NCBI GenBank assembly: GCA_033557465.1
Contig: CM066033.1
Span: 711,623,637-711,687,636 of the forward strand
Direction of reading: 5' to 3'
Source of the DNA: Ichthyophis bannanicus
Taxonomy: Eukaryota; Chordata; Amphibia; Gymnophiona; Ichthyophiidae
Length of the DNA: 64,000 bases
Position 1 is the first letter of the stretch. Every line of letters starts with the position of its first letter. Positions 1-9,936 of the stretch are shown piece by piece. The notes under the pieces are model-generated. The model was not told where the DNA came from. It worked only from the letters and a program-made list of their open reading frames with translations, and searched no databases. Both the position numbers and the translations under genes were made by a program.

Positions 1-6
1 GGTCTT

Positions 7-500
7 ATGAAGAACTTTGTAAAAGCCATGGATAGAAGTGGACTTGGATTTGCATATCCAAGAAAGACATTTCCACGAATCAGTGAGGCGAAGATCAAAG
101 AAGAGATCTTTGTAGGACCTGATATTAGAAAACTGATGAAAGATGAAAACGTTGACGGTCAGTTGAATGAAACTAAAAGAGCTGCATGGGAGTCCTTTAA
201 GACTGTTTGCTGCGACTTCTTGGGAAATAACAAGGCAGACAACTACGCAGAATCAGTTGATACATCCCAGTTAACATGTCTTTGAAAATGAACTTCTGGC
301 ATTCACACCTGGATTTTTTTCCTGCAAATCTAGGAGCAGTCAGCGATGAACATGGGAAAAGGTATCAGGACATTTTGGTAATGGAAAATAGGTACCAGGG
401 CAAGTGGAGCTCCAGTATGCTTGCAGACTATTGTTGGACCCTTAAGAGGGATGTTCTTGAGGCGCAACACAGCAGAAAATCATATACAACTACCTTTTAG
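7..500 (+). pseudogene. Broken copy of an uncharacterised transposon-associated coding family
   Basis: Two overlapping frames (7-285 and 276-500) read as one protein interrupted by a frameshift and probably a short deletion near 265-280. The first part has the pattern KNFVKAMDR...FPRISEAKIKE..FVGPDIR; the second has SHLDFFPANLGAVSDEHG...YQGKWSSSMLADYCWTLKRD and ends in a stop at 498-500. From memory, very similar segments recur as uncharacterised proteins in many animal genomes, which suggests a mobile or domesticated element, but I cannot name the family or its activity. The window starts inside the gene, so its N-terminal part is unseen. Confidence 0.5.
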
Positions 501-893
501 GCGACATTACGTTGCAATTTACATCTACATACATCTAATGTAAATATGAGCAACATAGTCTAAATTTAAACTACATGTCACTCAAAAAACGTTACGTGAT
601 GGAGAATTTCTAAGTGCATATCTGAGTTCGTAACCAAAAACACTACTTGAATCGGCCATTTTCATTTCTGTGACAGAAAGTAATTTTGATTTTGTTTACC
701 AGTGCTTAATAGAGCTTAATACTAAACCTGATCCACAGAAGTATACAGCACAGAATTGCTTATGAATTTAGTAGAGGGGAGATCTAATCCGTAGTTGTAT
801 AAAATGATTACTATTATTTACTAGTAGCAGTCATAAAACAAAATCATCACTTTCATTTTATAATTCAATTTTATCCATTTAACAATAAACAGC
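501..893. other. AT-rich non-coding stretch, no gene seen
   Basis: This AT-rich stretch follows the broken coding copy and ends where the left terminus of DIRS element A begins. I see no reading frame, RNA gene or clear repeat. It may be the 3' non-coding part of the upstream element. Confidence 0.4.
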
Positions 894-1060
894 ATCTCCA
901 GGAACAAGCAGGAATGTAGTCCTCACATATGGGTATCGTCGGTACAGATGGAGCCTGCGCAGGAACGCTCCCCAGCGTCCAATTAGGAAGCTTTTGGGAG
1001 CATCCCACAGGGCCTGCGTGCTGCCTTCCCGCCTTTCCCAACTGCCTCTCTCCAGTTCTT
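894..1060 (+). repeat. Left inverted terminal repeat of DIRS element A
   Basis: The sequence runs inverted to about 6328-6458 of the same element, including the blocks TCCTCACATATGGGTA, CGCTCCCCAGCGTCCAATTA, and GGCAGTTGGGAAAGGCGG (seen on the other strand). The right end has about 27 extra bases beyond the repeat, the unequal arrangement typical of DIRS termini. Confidence 0.85.
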
Positions 1061-1255
1061 TGTTTTCCGCGGAGCCAGCAGGTTGTGTTCCTGTCACTGC
1101 AGAAAATTATTTTCCTTCTTCTTTTTTGTGGTCGCGTCTGCCTTCCTCGACGCTACACCGGTACCACCGGTTCTTCTTTTCTTTTCTTTTTTTCAAAACT
1201 TTTCTTTCCAGGTGCACGCGCCATTTTGGGCCTTAGGCCCAAAATTTCTTCCACC

Positions 1256-3081
1256 ATGGAGAAACCCGCCTCGGGTTTTAAAAAATGCACCAAGTGTAGC
1301 GGTACCATCTCTGTCACCGACACCCACGAGTGGTGTCTTAAATGTTTAGGTCCTAACCACTCCATCTCCGAGTGCATGGCTTGCGCCATGATGTCCAAAA
1401 GGGGTTGACAGAACCGAGCTGCCAAGCTCAGTGCCCTTTTTCCCTCCGATGCAGCTTCGGTGGCATCGACGTCTTCCAGGACTTCGTCTTCCTCCCATGG
1501 ATCTCAGGTAACTAAACATAAGTCCAGCCGGTCCTCAAAGGGTAGATCTCCTTCCAAGCATTGAGATGCCTCTGGCGTTGCCCTTGAGGGTTCCATACCG
1601 GCAAAGTTGCCCCAGTGGGAGGCTTCGGCTTCCAAAGCATTATCGGGGATCCAGGATGTTCTCGAGGCCTCGACCTCGGCAGAACTACTGGTGCTATGCT
1701 CTGGGGTACCGGCTCTTTCCGGTACCAATACCCAGGCATCGGCAGCGTCGATAGAGCAGAGGTTCCTGGCTATTGAACGCAGTCTGGCAGCTCTCCTTGC
1801 AGCATCGACACCACTTCGGAAACACTTCGGAACCACTTCAGACGATTCAGCCGGTACCGGCACTGGTGTCGGTACTGGTACCGATAGCATCAACATCGAC
1901 ATTGGTATCGGCTTTACCGGCACCCCAGTCATGCGATGCCTTCTGGTGCCGATACACCGGTACCGATTCCCCCCGGTACCAACTTCGGTTGGTACGGGTA
2001 TCGGGCTCTTCAAGAGCATCCGGACAGACGATACTTTGAATCCTCGGAGGACTCCGAGGATTCTGATAGCTCTGCTGGTACCGGGGTACTTCTCCCGGGG
2101 GAGCCTTCCTTTCCTAAACGAAGGATGTCTCCTCCAGAAGACATCTCTTTTCAAGATTTCATCAGGGAGGTGGCTCGTGGGTTGCCCAGAGCTAAGGAGT
2201 TGGAGATTTTACAATATCCCAAAGCTCCTAAGGAGGTAGCTACCTTGCCTGTCCATGAGATCTTACATGATCTCATGTTAAGAATGTGGGAAACGCCTCT
2301 CACCACCTCTCCTCACTCTCGCAGACTGGATACCATGTATCGAGTCCCCCCTTGTCCTGGAGTCCAGAAAACTCAGCTTCCTCACCACTCTATTGTGGTG
2401 GAGTCAGCTATGAGAAGGATCAGAAGTGCAAAGAGGCATGCCTCCAATCCTCCAGGACGTGAGTGTAGAACTTTGGATGCCTTTGGACGTTGTACTTTCC
2501 AGGCTTCCATGCTTTCTGCCAGGATCAGTTCCTATATTTTATATATGGGAATGTTCCTTAAAGAAGTCACAGGTGATTTAATGGTTTTGAACCCTCTTCT
2601 TCCTGAGGATAGAAGGCAGGATTTTCTCACACTGATCAAACATGCCCAGGATGTGTCTAAGTTTGTCAACCGTGCAGCTTTTGACTGTTTTGAGTGCATA
2701 AGTAGAACCTCTGCCATGCCCATAGGTGCATGTAGAATTGCCTGGCTCCAGGCATCCGTTTTGGAGCTCTGGGTGCAGGACAAACTGGGCAATATCCCTT
2801 GTACAGGTGAGAATCTATTTGGCAAAAATTGGCAAGAAAAAGCCAATGAATTAGATGCTGACAACTCCACTTTGGATAGGCTATCCAAAGGCACAGCTGA
2901 TCCTGCGAGAAAGAAATCTTTCAAGAAGCCTTTCTTTTCAAAAAAGAAGAGGTTTTATCCCTCTTATTCCCAGCAGGGACGTTCTGCAGGTCAGCCTGCC
3001 CGGAAAAGTCAGCAACCACCTAAGCAAAGGAAAGCAAAGACTGCTAAGCCTCAGCAGTCTCAGCCTCCACAAGGCCTTTGA
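1256..3081 (+). pseudogene. DIRS element A gag-like ORF (one frameshift, nonsense mutations)
   Basis: The likely start is ATG 1256 in a good context (CCACCATGG). The N-terminus carries a zinc-binding pattern C-x2-C-x12-C-x2-C-x4-H-x4-C-x2-C. A serine-rich part and a Gly/Thr-rich stretch encoded by repeated GGTACC-like DNA follow, then a conserved alpha-helical region (LQASVLELWVQDKL, GENLFGK) and a basic Lys/Gln/Pro-rich tail ending at 3079-3081. Stops at 1406-1408 and near 1562, plus a frameshift near 1930, break it. The role, nucleic-acid binding and particle assembly, is inferred from position and the zinc motif. The same protein recurs in elements B, C/D and E. Confidence 0.75.
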
Positions 3082-4990
3082 CTTTCATCTAGAGAACTTA
3101 GCCTTCCTGGCCCTCAATGGACTAGAGCCCTCCACCATTCCAGGAAGGTTATGTCACTTAGCCCCCAGGTGGGAGCAGATAACAGCAGAGCATTGGACAC
3201 TCTCCATTATAAGAGAGGGGTACAAGCTGCACTTCTTGTGCATACCCCCTCACACAATGGTAAGACAGTTCAATTCGCAGACCTTTCTCATCAACCTGTT
3301 AGATCAAGAGGTCACTATGCTTCTTGCCCAAGGGGCAATAGAAGAAGTACCCATCCACCAACAGGGTACAGGTTTTTACTCCCCCTATTAACTTATCCCC
3401 AAAAAACCAGGGGGATACAGACCTATCATGGACCTCAGAGAATTGAACAAATTCCTGTTCAAAGAGAAATACAAGATGATTTCTTTAGGAACTCTGCTGC
3501 CATACCTTCAGAGTCGGGATTGGCTTTGTTCTCTAGATCTCAAGGATGTGTACACCCATGTTCTCATCCATCCAACTCACAGAAAGTTACTTCGGTTCCT
3601 TTTTCAAGGAAAGCACTACCAATACAGGGTGCTTCCTGTTGGCCTGGCCTCAGCACCAAGGGTGTTCACGAAATGCATGGCTGTGGTAGCAGCATTTCTC
3701 CGCACTCTAGGGATATTCGTCTTCCCTTACTTAGATGACTGGCTCATTCGAGCCCCATCAGAGTAAGAGGCCAGGAATTCTCTATCTTGCACAATGCGTA
3801 TCCTTCAGTATTTGGGTCTGGTCATAAACATCCCAAAATCCAATCTAACTCCCACTCAGTCTCTAGAGTTCATAGGAGCTTTGCTGGATACCAGAAAAGC
3901 AAGGGCCTATCTTCCCCTGGCCCGTTGCCTTCGCATGGTGCAGTTACCTTCTCAAGCAGTGTTCAAGCCCCATCTCACTGCCCGAGAAATGCTACAACTA
4001 CTAGGCCACATGGCATCTACCGTGCATGTGGTTCCTTATGCTCGCCTCCATATGAGAGCAGCCCAGTGGACTTTATCCACTCAGTGGACCCAGGCATCAG
4101 GGTGCCTGTCAGACAAAATAGCCAACACAAATCACCTTATTTTGTCCCTCCAGTGGTGGCGGTCCACTCACAACCTGTTGCTGGGGTCCCCATTTCAACA
4201 ACCCTTACCCCAGGCAACCCTCACAACAGATGCTTCACCAATGGGTTGGGGAGCTCATCTGCAAAACCCCTCCACCCAAGGCACCTGGAGTCCACAGGAG
4301 ACTCATCTAAATATCAATCTCTTGGAGCTCAGAGCAATCTTCCTTGCTCTTCGAGTGTTACACACCCTGCTCAGCTACAAGACAGTCCTCATTCATACGG
4401 ACAATGAAGTAGCCATGTTCTACGTGAACAAACAGGGGGGAACAGGCTCTGTCGCTTTGCAACGAAGCTTTGCGACCATGGGTCTTCGCCAGAGAGCATC
4501 AGATTCATCTCCTGGCAGTGTATCTTCCAGGCATACAAAACTCTTGGGCACAGACTCAGTCGTTCTGCTTCCACACGAATGGTCTCTACATGCAGACCAG
4601 GTGGCCAAGATTTTTCAAATTTGGGGAACCCCGGACATAGACCTCTTTGCAAGTCCGTTGAATGCCAAACTTCCCCGGTTCTGTTCCAGAATTCCGGCTC
4701 AGGACTCTCAGGCCAAGGATGCTTTCCTCCTTCATTGGGGTCAAGACTTTCTGTATGCCTTTCCACCCATTCCCCTGATTCCCAAAACGCTGTTCAAGCT
4801 TCAGAGAGACAGATGCCGTATGATTCTCATAGCTCCACATTGGCCACAGCAAGTGTGGTACCCTCTGCTTCTACATCTCTCTCAAGTTCCCTCCCTGGAG
4901 TTAGGGTCTGCTGTCCCAGGAGAACGGAATGTTATGGCATCCCAATCCCCAGTCTCTGCATCTCAGGGCTTGGTTGCTGAAGGCCTAGAT
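2990..4990 (+). pseudogene. DIRS element A reverse transcriptase and RNase H (two stops)
   Basis: The frame overlaps the 3' end of gag in a different phase and carries stops at 3389-3391 and 3764-3766; between and after them it stays open. RT motifs are LDLRELNKFL, SLDLKDVYTHVLIHP (first catalytic Asp), LPVGLASAPRVFTKCM and the active-site box FPYLDDWLI near 3720-3750. RNase H follows, with TTDAS (about 4225), LLELRAI and HTDNEVAMFYVNKQGG. These motifs place it with DIRS polymerases, not LTR retroviral or LINE enzymes. It would copy the element RNA into DNA. The frame runs without a break into the tyrosine recombinase. Confidence 0.85.
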
Positions 4991-6025
4991 CTTCATGACC
5001 TTAACCTCCCTCAGCAAGTAAAGGATATCCTTTATGCTTCCAGGAAGCCTTCCACAAGACGCTCATATGCTTTCAAGTGGAAAAGGTTTACCATATGGTG
5101 CTCGCAGAAGGGTCTCAACCCCCTTGCAATACCTTTGAAATCATTACTGGGGTATCTCCTTCATTTATCCAATTCAGGACTTAAGACTAACTCAGTAAGA
5201 GTCCATTTGAGTGCTATTGCAGCTTCTTTCAAGCCTCTAAATGGACAGCCTATTTCCTCCCATCCTCTTGTAGCAAGATTTATGAGAGGCCTTCTTCTAA
5301 CTAAGCCTTCCATTAGGCCACCATCTGTGGCATGGGACTTAAACCTGGTTCTAGGTCAGCTTATGAAGCCACCTTTCGAACCCTTAGCTACTACCTCATT
5401 GAAATTTTTTTCTTGGAAGGTTATCTTTCTCATTGCAATCACATCAGCACGTCGCATCAGTGAGTTGCAAACACTAGTAGCTGATCCACTTTATACAAGG
5501 TTCCATCATGATATGGTAGTCCTTAGGACTCATCCACACTTTATGCCAAAGGTGGTCTCGCCTTTTCATCTAAACCAGGCAGTCTACCTGCCTATGTTTT
5601 TTCCAAGGCCTCATGCATCTAATGCAGAAAGAAATCTTCATACTTTGGACTGTAAGAGAGCTTTAGCTTTTTACTTACAAAGAACACAGCAACATAGAAA
5701 GTCCTCTCAACTCTTTGTTGCTTTTGATCCTTCTCATTTGGGACTTCCAGTCTCCAAGAGAACACTGTCTAACTGGATTGCTCAGTGTATTTCCTTTGCC
5801 TATCAGAGTAAGAATCTTCCTCTGGAGGGCCATGTCACAGCTCACAATGTGAGAGCCATGGCAGCTTCAATGGCTCATCTGCACTCTGTGTCTATCGACA
5901 ACATCTGTCGAGTAGCTACCTGGGCCTCGGTTCATACCTTCACAGCCCATTACTGCTTGGACAAGGACTCCCGCTGGGATGCCTTGTTTGGTCAGGCTGT
6001 TCTCCAACACCTGTTCCATACCTAA
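4991..6025 (+). CDS. DIRS element A tyrosine recombinase domain (frame intact)
   Basis: This is the C-terminal part of the open frame 3794-6025. An N-terminal SAM-like core-binding region (RRSYAFKWKRFTIWCSQKG, SVRVHLSAIAA) precedes the catalytic domain. Visible catalytic residues are the first Arg in SARRISEL (about 5446), the HxxR box (His 5843-5845, Arg 5852-5854) and the nucleophile Tyr at 5951-5953 in AHYCLDKD. All family landmarks I can place are present. The enzyme would insert a circular DNA intermediate without target duplication. Expression would need passage through the two upstream stops or a separate start. Confidence 0.8.
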   Translation, partial: LHDLNLPQQVKDILYASRKPSTRRSYAFKWKRFTIWCSQKGLNPLAIPLKSLLGYLLHLSNSGLKTNSVRVHLSAIAASFKPLNGQPISSHPLVARFMRGLLLTKPSIRPPSVAWDLNLVLGQLMKPPFEPLATTSLKFFSWKVIFLIAITSARRISELQTLVADPLYTRFHHDMVVLRTHPHFMPKVVSPFHLNQAVYLPMFFPRPHASNAERNLHTLDCKRALAFYLQRTQQHRKSSQLFVAFDPSHLGLPVSKRTLSNWIAQCISFAYQSKNLPLEGHVTAHNVRAMAASMAHLHSVSIDNICRVATWASVHTFTAHYCLDKDSRWDALFGQAVLQHLFHT

Positions 6026-6129
6026 TGAACTCTTACCCCACCATCCCTGGTTGGATGCCAGAGATCCATGGGGGGAAATGGAGCTCTTTCACAGGGGCAC
6101 ACAACTTCTGGGGTCTCTCCCTGGCAGTC

Positions 6130-6230
6130 CCCATATGTGAGGACTACATTCTTGCTTGTTCCTGGAGATAACATAGTTACTCACCTGTAACAGGTGATCT
6201 CCGGGAACAGCAGGAATTTAGTCCTCACAG
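6130..6230 (+). repeat. Internal complementary region of DIRS element A
   Basis: The left half (CATATGTGAGGACTACATTC ... CCTGGAGAT) is complementary to the element's left end. The right half (CATAGTTACTCACCTGTAACAGG...) is complementary to its right end. The switch point is about 6170. This is the DIRS template for rebuilding termini on a circle. A near-perfect palindrome CACCTGTAACAGGTG lies at 6182-6196. Confidence 0.85.
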
Positions 6231-6242
6231 CCCACCCACCTC

Positions 6243-6302
6243 CCCTAGGAGTTGTATCTCTCTATCTATCTCTTTCTCTTTCCCTCTCTCTCTCTTTTTG
6301 TC
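6243..6302 (+). repeat. CT-rich low-complexity tract in element A 3' region
   Basis: A run of TATC/CTCT units lies between the internal complementary region and the right terminal repeat. An equivalent tract occurs at the matching place in element B (GA-rich on the plus strand near 14600-14640) and in C/D near 36330-36365, so it is an ancestral part of this lineage. Confidence 0.7.
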
Positions 6303-6327
6303 TCAGCTTTAAACTCAACTGGAGAGA

Positions 6328-6485
6328 GGCAGTTGGGAAAGGCGGGAAGGCAGCATGCAGGCTCTGTGGGATGCTCCCAGAAGCTTCCTAATTGGACCCT
6401 GGGGAGCGTTCCCGCGCGATACCTATATGTGAGGACTAAATTCCTGCTGTTCCCAGAGATCACCTGTTACAGGTGAGTAACTATG
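6328..6485 (+). repeat. Right terminal repeat and extension of element A
   Basis: Inverted copy of the left terminus (to about 6458) followed by a unique extension carrying the palindrome CACCTGTTACAGGTG (6461-6475) and ending GTAACTATG at 6485. The extension also appears in the internal complementary region, as expected for DIRS. Confidence 0.85.
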
Positions 6486-7195
6486 CTTTCTTGAAAAAAC
6501 AGTGTTAGAATTAATCATTTTAGGGTAAACAAATATGATTTCTTTGTCCCTCTCCACCAGTCCTCACCCCCTTAGAAAACAGATATTTTTTGTTGAATTT
6601 ATAACTGTTTCTTGTCTTAAATATAAATCTAAATTAACTCTCTATCCATTACTCACATCAAGTGAAATTCAGTGGGAGAAAAATGAGGTATCTTTAGAGA
6701 TTGATTAAATTACAAGAGTACACTGTCTCCAGCATAATTTCTAATCATGTGCACAATGGCAGCTTTCTGAAGTGTTGCAAACATAACCCATGCATATGAA
6801 CAGAAAAGTTTCCTTATCCTGGTGAAACAGTTCATATAAATGGGTTATGTTCCCCAGTTAGCAGGTGGAGGCAGACCAGAGCAACTTTCAGTATTGTCAT
6901 CACTTGTGTATATATACTGGTTCAGCATTGAGAGAAGCCAGTATTGTCTGGCTCCAGCAGGTGGTAAGGTGTGTGGACTGGTACAGATAGTCCTGTCTCC
7001 CTGGCTGAGGTCACAGTCTTGTGGTCTGTGTGTTTGAGACCTCAGTCAAGCATTTGCTCTGAGTTTGGGTATGTTCATTGTCTCCTTGAGCCAACAGTTG
7101 CTCTGTGTCCAGTGCTGTTATCCACAGGTTCCGACACTAGTGGGCCACAGATTGGACAGGAGGACCCCAGTGGCTCCTGAGGGTGCAGTTTGGCT
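6486..7195. other. Flank of element A, no gene recognised
   Basis: 6486-6840 is AT-rich without a credible reading frame. 6840-7195 is richer in GC, with short open frames that match nothing I know. Because gag-like pieces of an F/G-type DIRS element follow at 7979, part of 6840-7195 may be the 5' region of that same element, but I cannot show this. Confidence 0.3.
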
Positions 7196-7199
7196 CTGC

Positions 7200-7976
7200 C
7201 TTGGCTTTTACCTCAATCACAGCAGACTCAAAATCCTAGACTTCAAAAGTGCTGACTTAGTAAAATGGAAAAGTACCTGAAGGATAAGTTGACAAGATAG
7301 GAGGAGATAAGAGATGTGGAATTGCACTGGGCTAAACTAAGAGGCAATAAAAGGGGCAACGGATATATATGTAAAGAAAGTAAATAGAAGCAAGAGGAAA
7401 AGAAAACCTGTATGGTTCACCAAAGAAGTGGCTACACAAATAAAGGCAGAAAACACAGCTTTCATAAAATTCAGAAGATCACCCAAGAGGAACTCAGAAA
7501 AAAATACAGGATAAATCTAAAAGAGATAAAAAGAGAAATAAGGATAACAAAAGCAAAGGCTTAAGAAAAGATTTCTAAAGATGTGAAGCATGGAAACAAA
7601 ACCTTTTTCAGGTATATTCGGGAGAAGAGAAAGATCAGAGGATGGAATTGTAAGACTCAAAAGTGCCGAGGACAGATTTGTGTAAAGTGACATTGAAAAA
7701 GCAAAAATATTAAACAAATACGTCTGTATTCACTAAAAAAAAACCTGGAGAAGGACCACGTATGATTGACAAATATACAAATGGGAATTGAATAGATAAT
7801 ACACCATTTACAGAAGATGATGTTTTTGAATAGCTTGCAAAACTGAAAGTGGACAAGACCATGGGACCGGATGGGATACATCCCAGGATAGTGAAAGAGC
7901 TCAGAAAGGTTCTGGCAGGGTCTTTAAAAGATGTTTTTAATAGATTCTTAGAGATGGGAGAAGTTCCATAGGACTG
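7200..7976 (+). mobile_element. CR1 LINE fragment (linker and start of reverse transcriptase)
   Basis: Degenerate translation follows the section of CR1 ORF2 between endonuclease and RT, with a basic linker like KRKRKPVWFTKEVA and then KVDKTMGPDGIHPRIVKELR at about 7850-7905. The same section occurs in the minus-strand CR1 at 48640-49424. Stops and frameshifts are scattered through it. It ends abruptly at about 7976 where a DIRS gag-like sequence begins, so it probably lies inside that element. Confidence 0.7.
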
Positions 7977-7978
7977 GG

Positions 7979-8272
7979 GACGTCTTACGATAGGATGGTG
8001 GAAGCCCTTCTCAAGAAATCCTTCATGGCTTCAGTCTTAGTTACTCAGGAGTGCTTTGTGTGGGTGTGGTGGCCTAAGTTCTCTTATGCTGGATCCAGCA
8101 AGTACCAGATAGCCTGGAGGTAGCAAGATTGGAGTCTGGAATGTCTTTCATGGTGGATGCCCTCCACGACTTGATCAGGATTTCTTCTAAGTCCACGTTT
8201 TAGTGGCCTAAAAGTGTCTCTGGCTCTGTAGTTGGTCTTTCTATGCCATGTCCAAGCTGCAGTTCCCCTTTT
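7979..8272 (+). pseudogene. Gag fragment of an F/G-type DIRS element, left part
   Basis: Read in shifting frames, the sequence gives DRMVEALLKKSF and later KCLWLCSWSFYAMSKLQFPF. These align with DRRLESVLKQVF and RCLWLRNWAADSSSKA...LPFRG in the gag of element F (41740-42060). Spacing between the two blocks is also similar. The gag is cut at about 8272 by an L2-type LINE and continues at 9937. It is heavily mutated and not coding now. Confidence 0.55.
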
Positions 8273-9733
8273 AAGGAAGACCTGAGTGTCCCATTAGCCC
8301 ACATCATAAACGAATCCTTTAAACAAGGATACATACCAGATGCCCTCAAAACATCAATCATTCGACCAACCATAAAGAAGAACAACCTGGACCCCCTGGA
8401 CCCCACCTCCTACAGACCAGTTGCAAGCCTCCCCCTCACCACCAAGATAATAGAAAAGATAGTCCAACGCCAACTTCAAGATCATCTGGACACCAACGAC
8501 ATACTTGACCCGCAGCAACACGGTTTCCGGCCACTACATGGAGTCGAGACCCTCATGACCATTCTAATGAACACTCTCATCATTGGAACCCAAGAGAAAC
8601 AATCAGGATACATCCTGATATTCCTAGATATATCAGCGGCTTTTAACACAATCTCCCACGAAATCCTCATACGCAGACTACAATCAATTGGAATCAAAGA
8701 CACTGTACTCCAATGGTTCAGATCCTATCTAACAAACAGACAGCAACGGATCCGCACCTTCTCCACAACCTCGCCTCCCTACCAACAACTTCAAGGAGTA
8801 CCCCAAGGATCCACCCTATCAACCATGTTGTTCAATATATATCTCCGTCCGCTATGCTCAATCATACGCACCCACAACATCAACTTCCACATATACGCAG
8901 ACGACATAATGCTCTACGCACCGATTACAACCACCAACCCAAAAAACGACCAGCTATCAGCCTGCTTCACCGACGTGGCCAACTGGCTACAGGAGAACAA
9001 TCTATCCATCAACATAAAGAAAACCGAAGCCCTCATAGTGACAAAAGAACCGGACTTCAAACCACCTACCCACCTCAACATGGGAACCACGCAAATCCAA
9101 ATCCAGCCCCAAATAAGATATCTAGGGGTCATCATTGACCAAGCTCTCACCTTTAAACAACAAATCAACAAAACCGCTGGGACGATATTCCACAAAGCTA
9201 AAACTGTTCAACCCCTCCGACCCCTCCTAGAACCTCATGACTTCAGGACAGTAATGCAAGCTGTGACACTCCCCCATCTGGATTTCTGCAACATAATCTA
9301 CCATGAACTTCCTGCCTCACACACCAACCCCCTCCGAACTGCCTTAAATACTACAGCAAGGATTATTCAGAATGCAAAAAAACGGGACCACATCACCCCA
9401 ATCCTAAGAGACCTCCACTTCCTTCCAATACAAGCAAGAATCAAGTACAAAGCTATCCTACTCATCCACAAGACTATCCACCAAACACGGAACACCTCAC
9501 TCCACCCCCTACTGCCTCGCCCATCCCACAACAGATCAACCAGACATTCCTCCAATAACTCTATCGTCGTCCCCCACAAAAGAACCAAATCCACACAACG
9601 GACCTGCAACAGAGCCTTCGAACTTTATGCTCCATCCATCTGGAACTCTCTACCAAACCATATCAGGAACAACGCTGACATCACATCATTTAAGAAACAG
9701 CTGAAGACAATCCTATTTCGTGCACATATCTGA
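8243..9733 (+). CDS. L2-like LINE reverse transcriptase, C-terminal two thirds
   Basis: An open frame of 496 codons; the first codons belong to the interrupted gag, and LINE sequence starts near SSPFKEDLS. Motifs in order are TSYRPVASLP, QHGFRPLHGVETL, FLDISAAFNTISHEIL, LQGVPQGSTLS, and the catalytic box IYADDIMLYA at about 8890-8915. Then come KTEALIV, RYLGVIID, a C-terminal region with LPHLDFCN and HFLPIQARIKYK, and a terminal APSIWNSLPNHIR. The endonuclease is missing because of 5' truncation. The lack of stops over nearly 500 codons suggests a fairly recent insertion. L2 is my best placement; a neighbouring LINE clade is possible. Confidence 0.8.
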   Translation: MPCPSCSSPFKEDLSVPLAHIINESFKQGYIPDALKTSIIRPTIKKNNLDPLDPTSYRPVASLPLTTKIIEKIVQRQLQDHLDTNDILDPQQHGFRPLHGVETLMTILMNTLIIGTQEKQSGYILIFLDISAAFNTISHEILIRRLQSIGIKDTVLQWFRSYLTNRQQRIRTFSTTSPPYQQLQGVPQGSTLSTMLFNIYLRPLCSIIRTHNINFHIYADDIMLYAPITTTNPKNDQLSACFTDVANWLQENNLSINIKKTEALIVTKEPDFKPPTHLNMGTTQIQIQPQIRYLGVIIDQALTFKQQINKTAGTIFHKAKTVQPLRPLLEPHDFRTVMQAVTLPHLDFCNIIYHELPASHTNPLRTALNTTARIIQNAKKRDHITPILRDLHFLPIQARIKYKAILLIHKTIHQTRNTSLHPLLPRPSHNRSTRHSSNNSIVVPHKRTKSTQRTCNRAFELYAPSIWNSLPNHIRNNADITSFKKQLKTILFRAHI

Positions 9734-9936
9734 ACAGAAATACCACCCTATCCGCATGATCTAATACCTAGATTCAGCAGAAGCATACATGTCTATGTCT
9801 ACCCAAATCATTAATTGTTGCCCCTTGGTGATGGCCCCACCCTAAAAAAAAATTACCCCCCCCCCCTTATGTTATATGTTACACTGCTTTGACCCGGTGA
9901 AAAGCGGTATATAAATGCAGTTAAATAAATAAATCA
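8273..9936 (+). mobile_element. L2-like LINE, 5'-truncated, RT frame open
   Basis: This 5'-truncated non-LTR retrotransposon begins inside the RT domain and ends in a short A-rich repeat (AAATAAATAAATC) at about 9921-9936. The sequence just before the tail, AAAGCGGTATATAAATGCAGTT, resembles the 3' end of the L2-like copy at 37316-38927. It interrupts a DIRS gag, with TTAAGG present at both edges as a possible very short target duplication. Confidence 0.8.

Larger units (their letters stand above)
894..6485 (+). mobile_element. DIRS-type retrotransposon A (end to end, decayed coding)
   Basis: A 5.6-kb DIRS element with all structural parts. The left terminus starts ATCTCCAGGAAC at 894 and is an inverted repeat of the block at about 6328-6458. 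The internal complementary region at 6130-6230 reads, in reverse complement, as the right end (...GTAACTATG) joined to the left end (ATCTCCAGG...), which fixes both ends. Order inside: gag-like ORF, reverse transcriptase, RNase H, tyrosine recombinase. There are no LTRs, aspartic protease or DDE integrase. Gag has a stop and a frameshift and the RT frame has two stops, so this copy is not autonomous, although its recombinase frame is intact. Confidence 0.9.

Noticed and set aside
894..6485. Endogenous retrovirus or LTR retrotransposon
   Set aside because: There are no direct LTRs, no primer-binding site, no protease and no DDE integrase; inverted termini, an internal complementary region and a tyrosine recombinase show DIRS.
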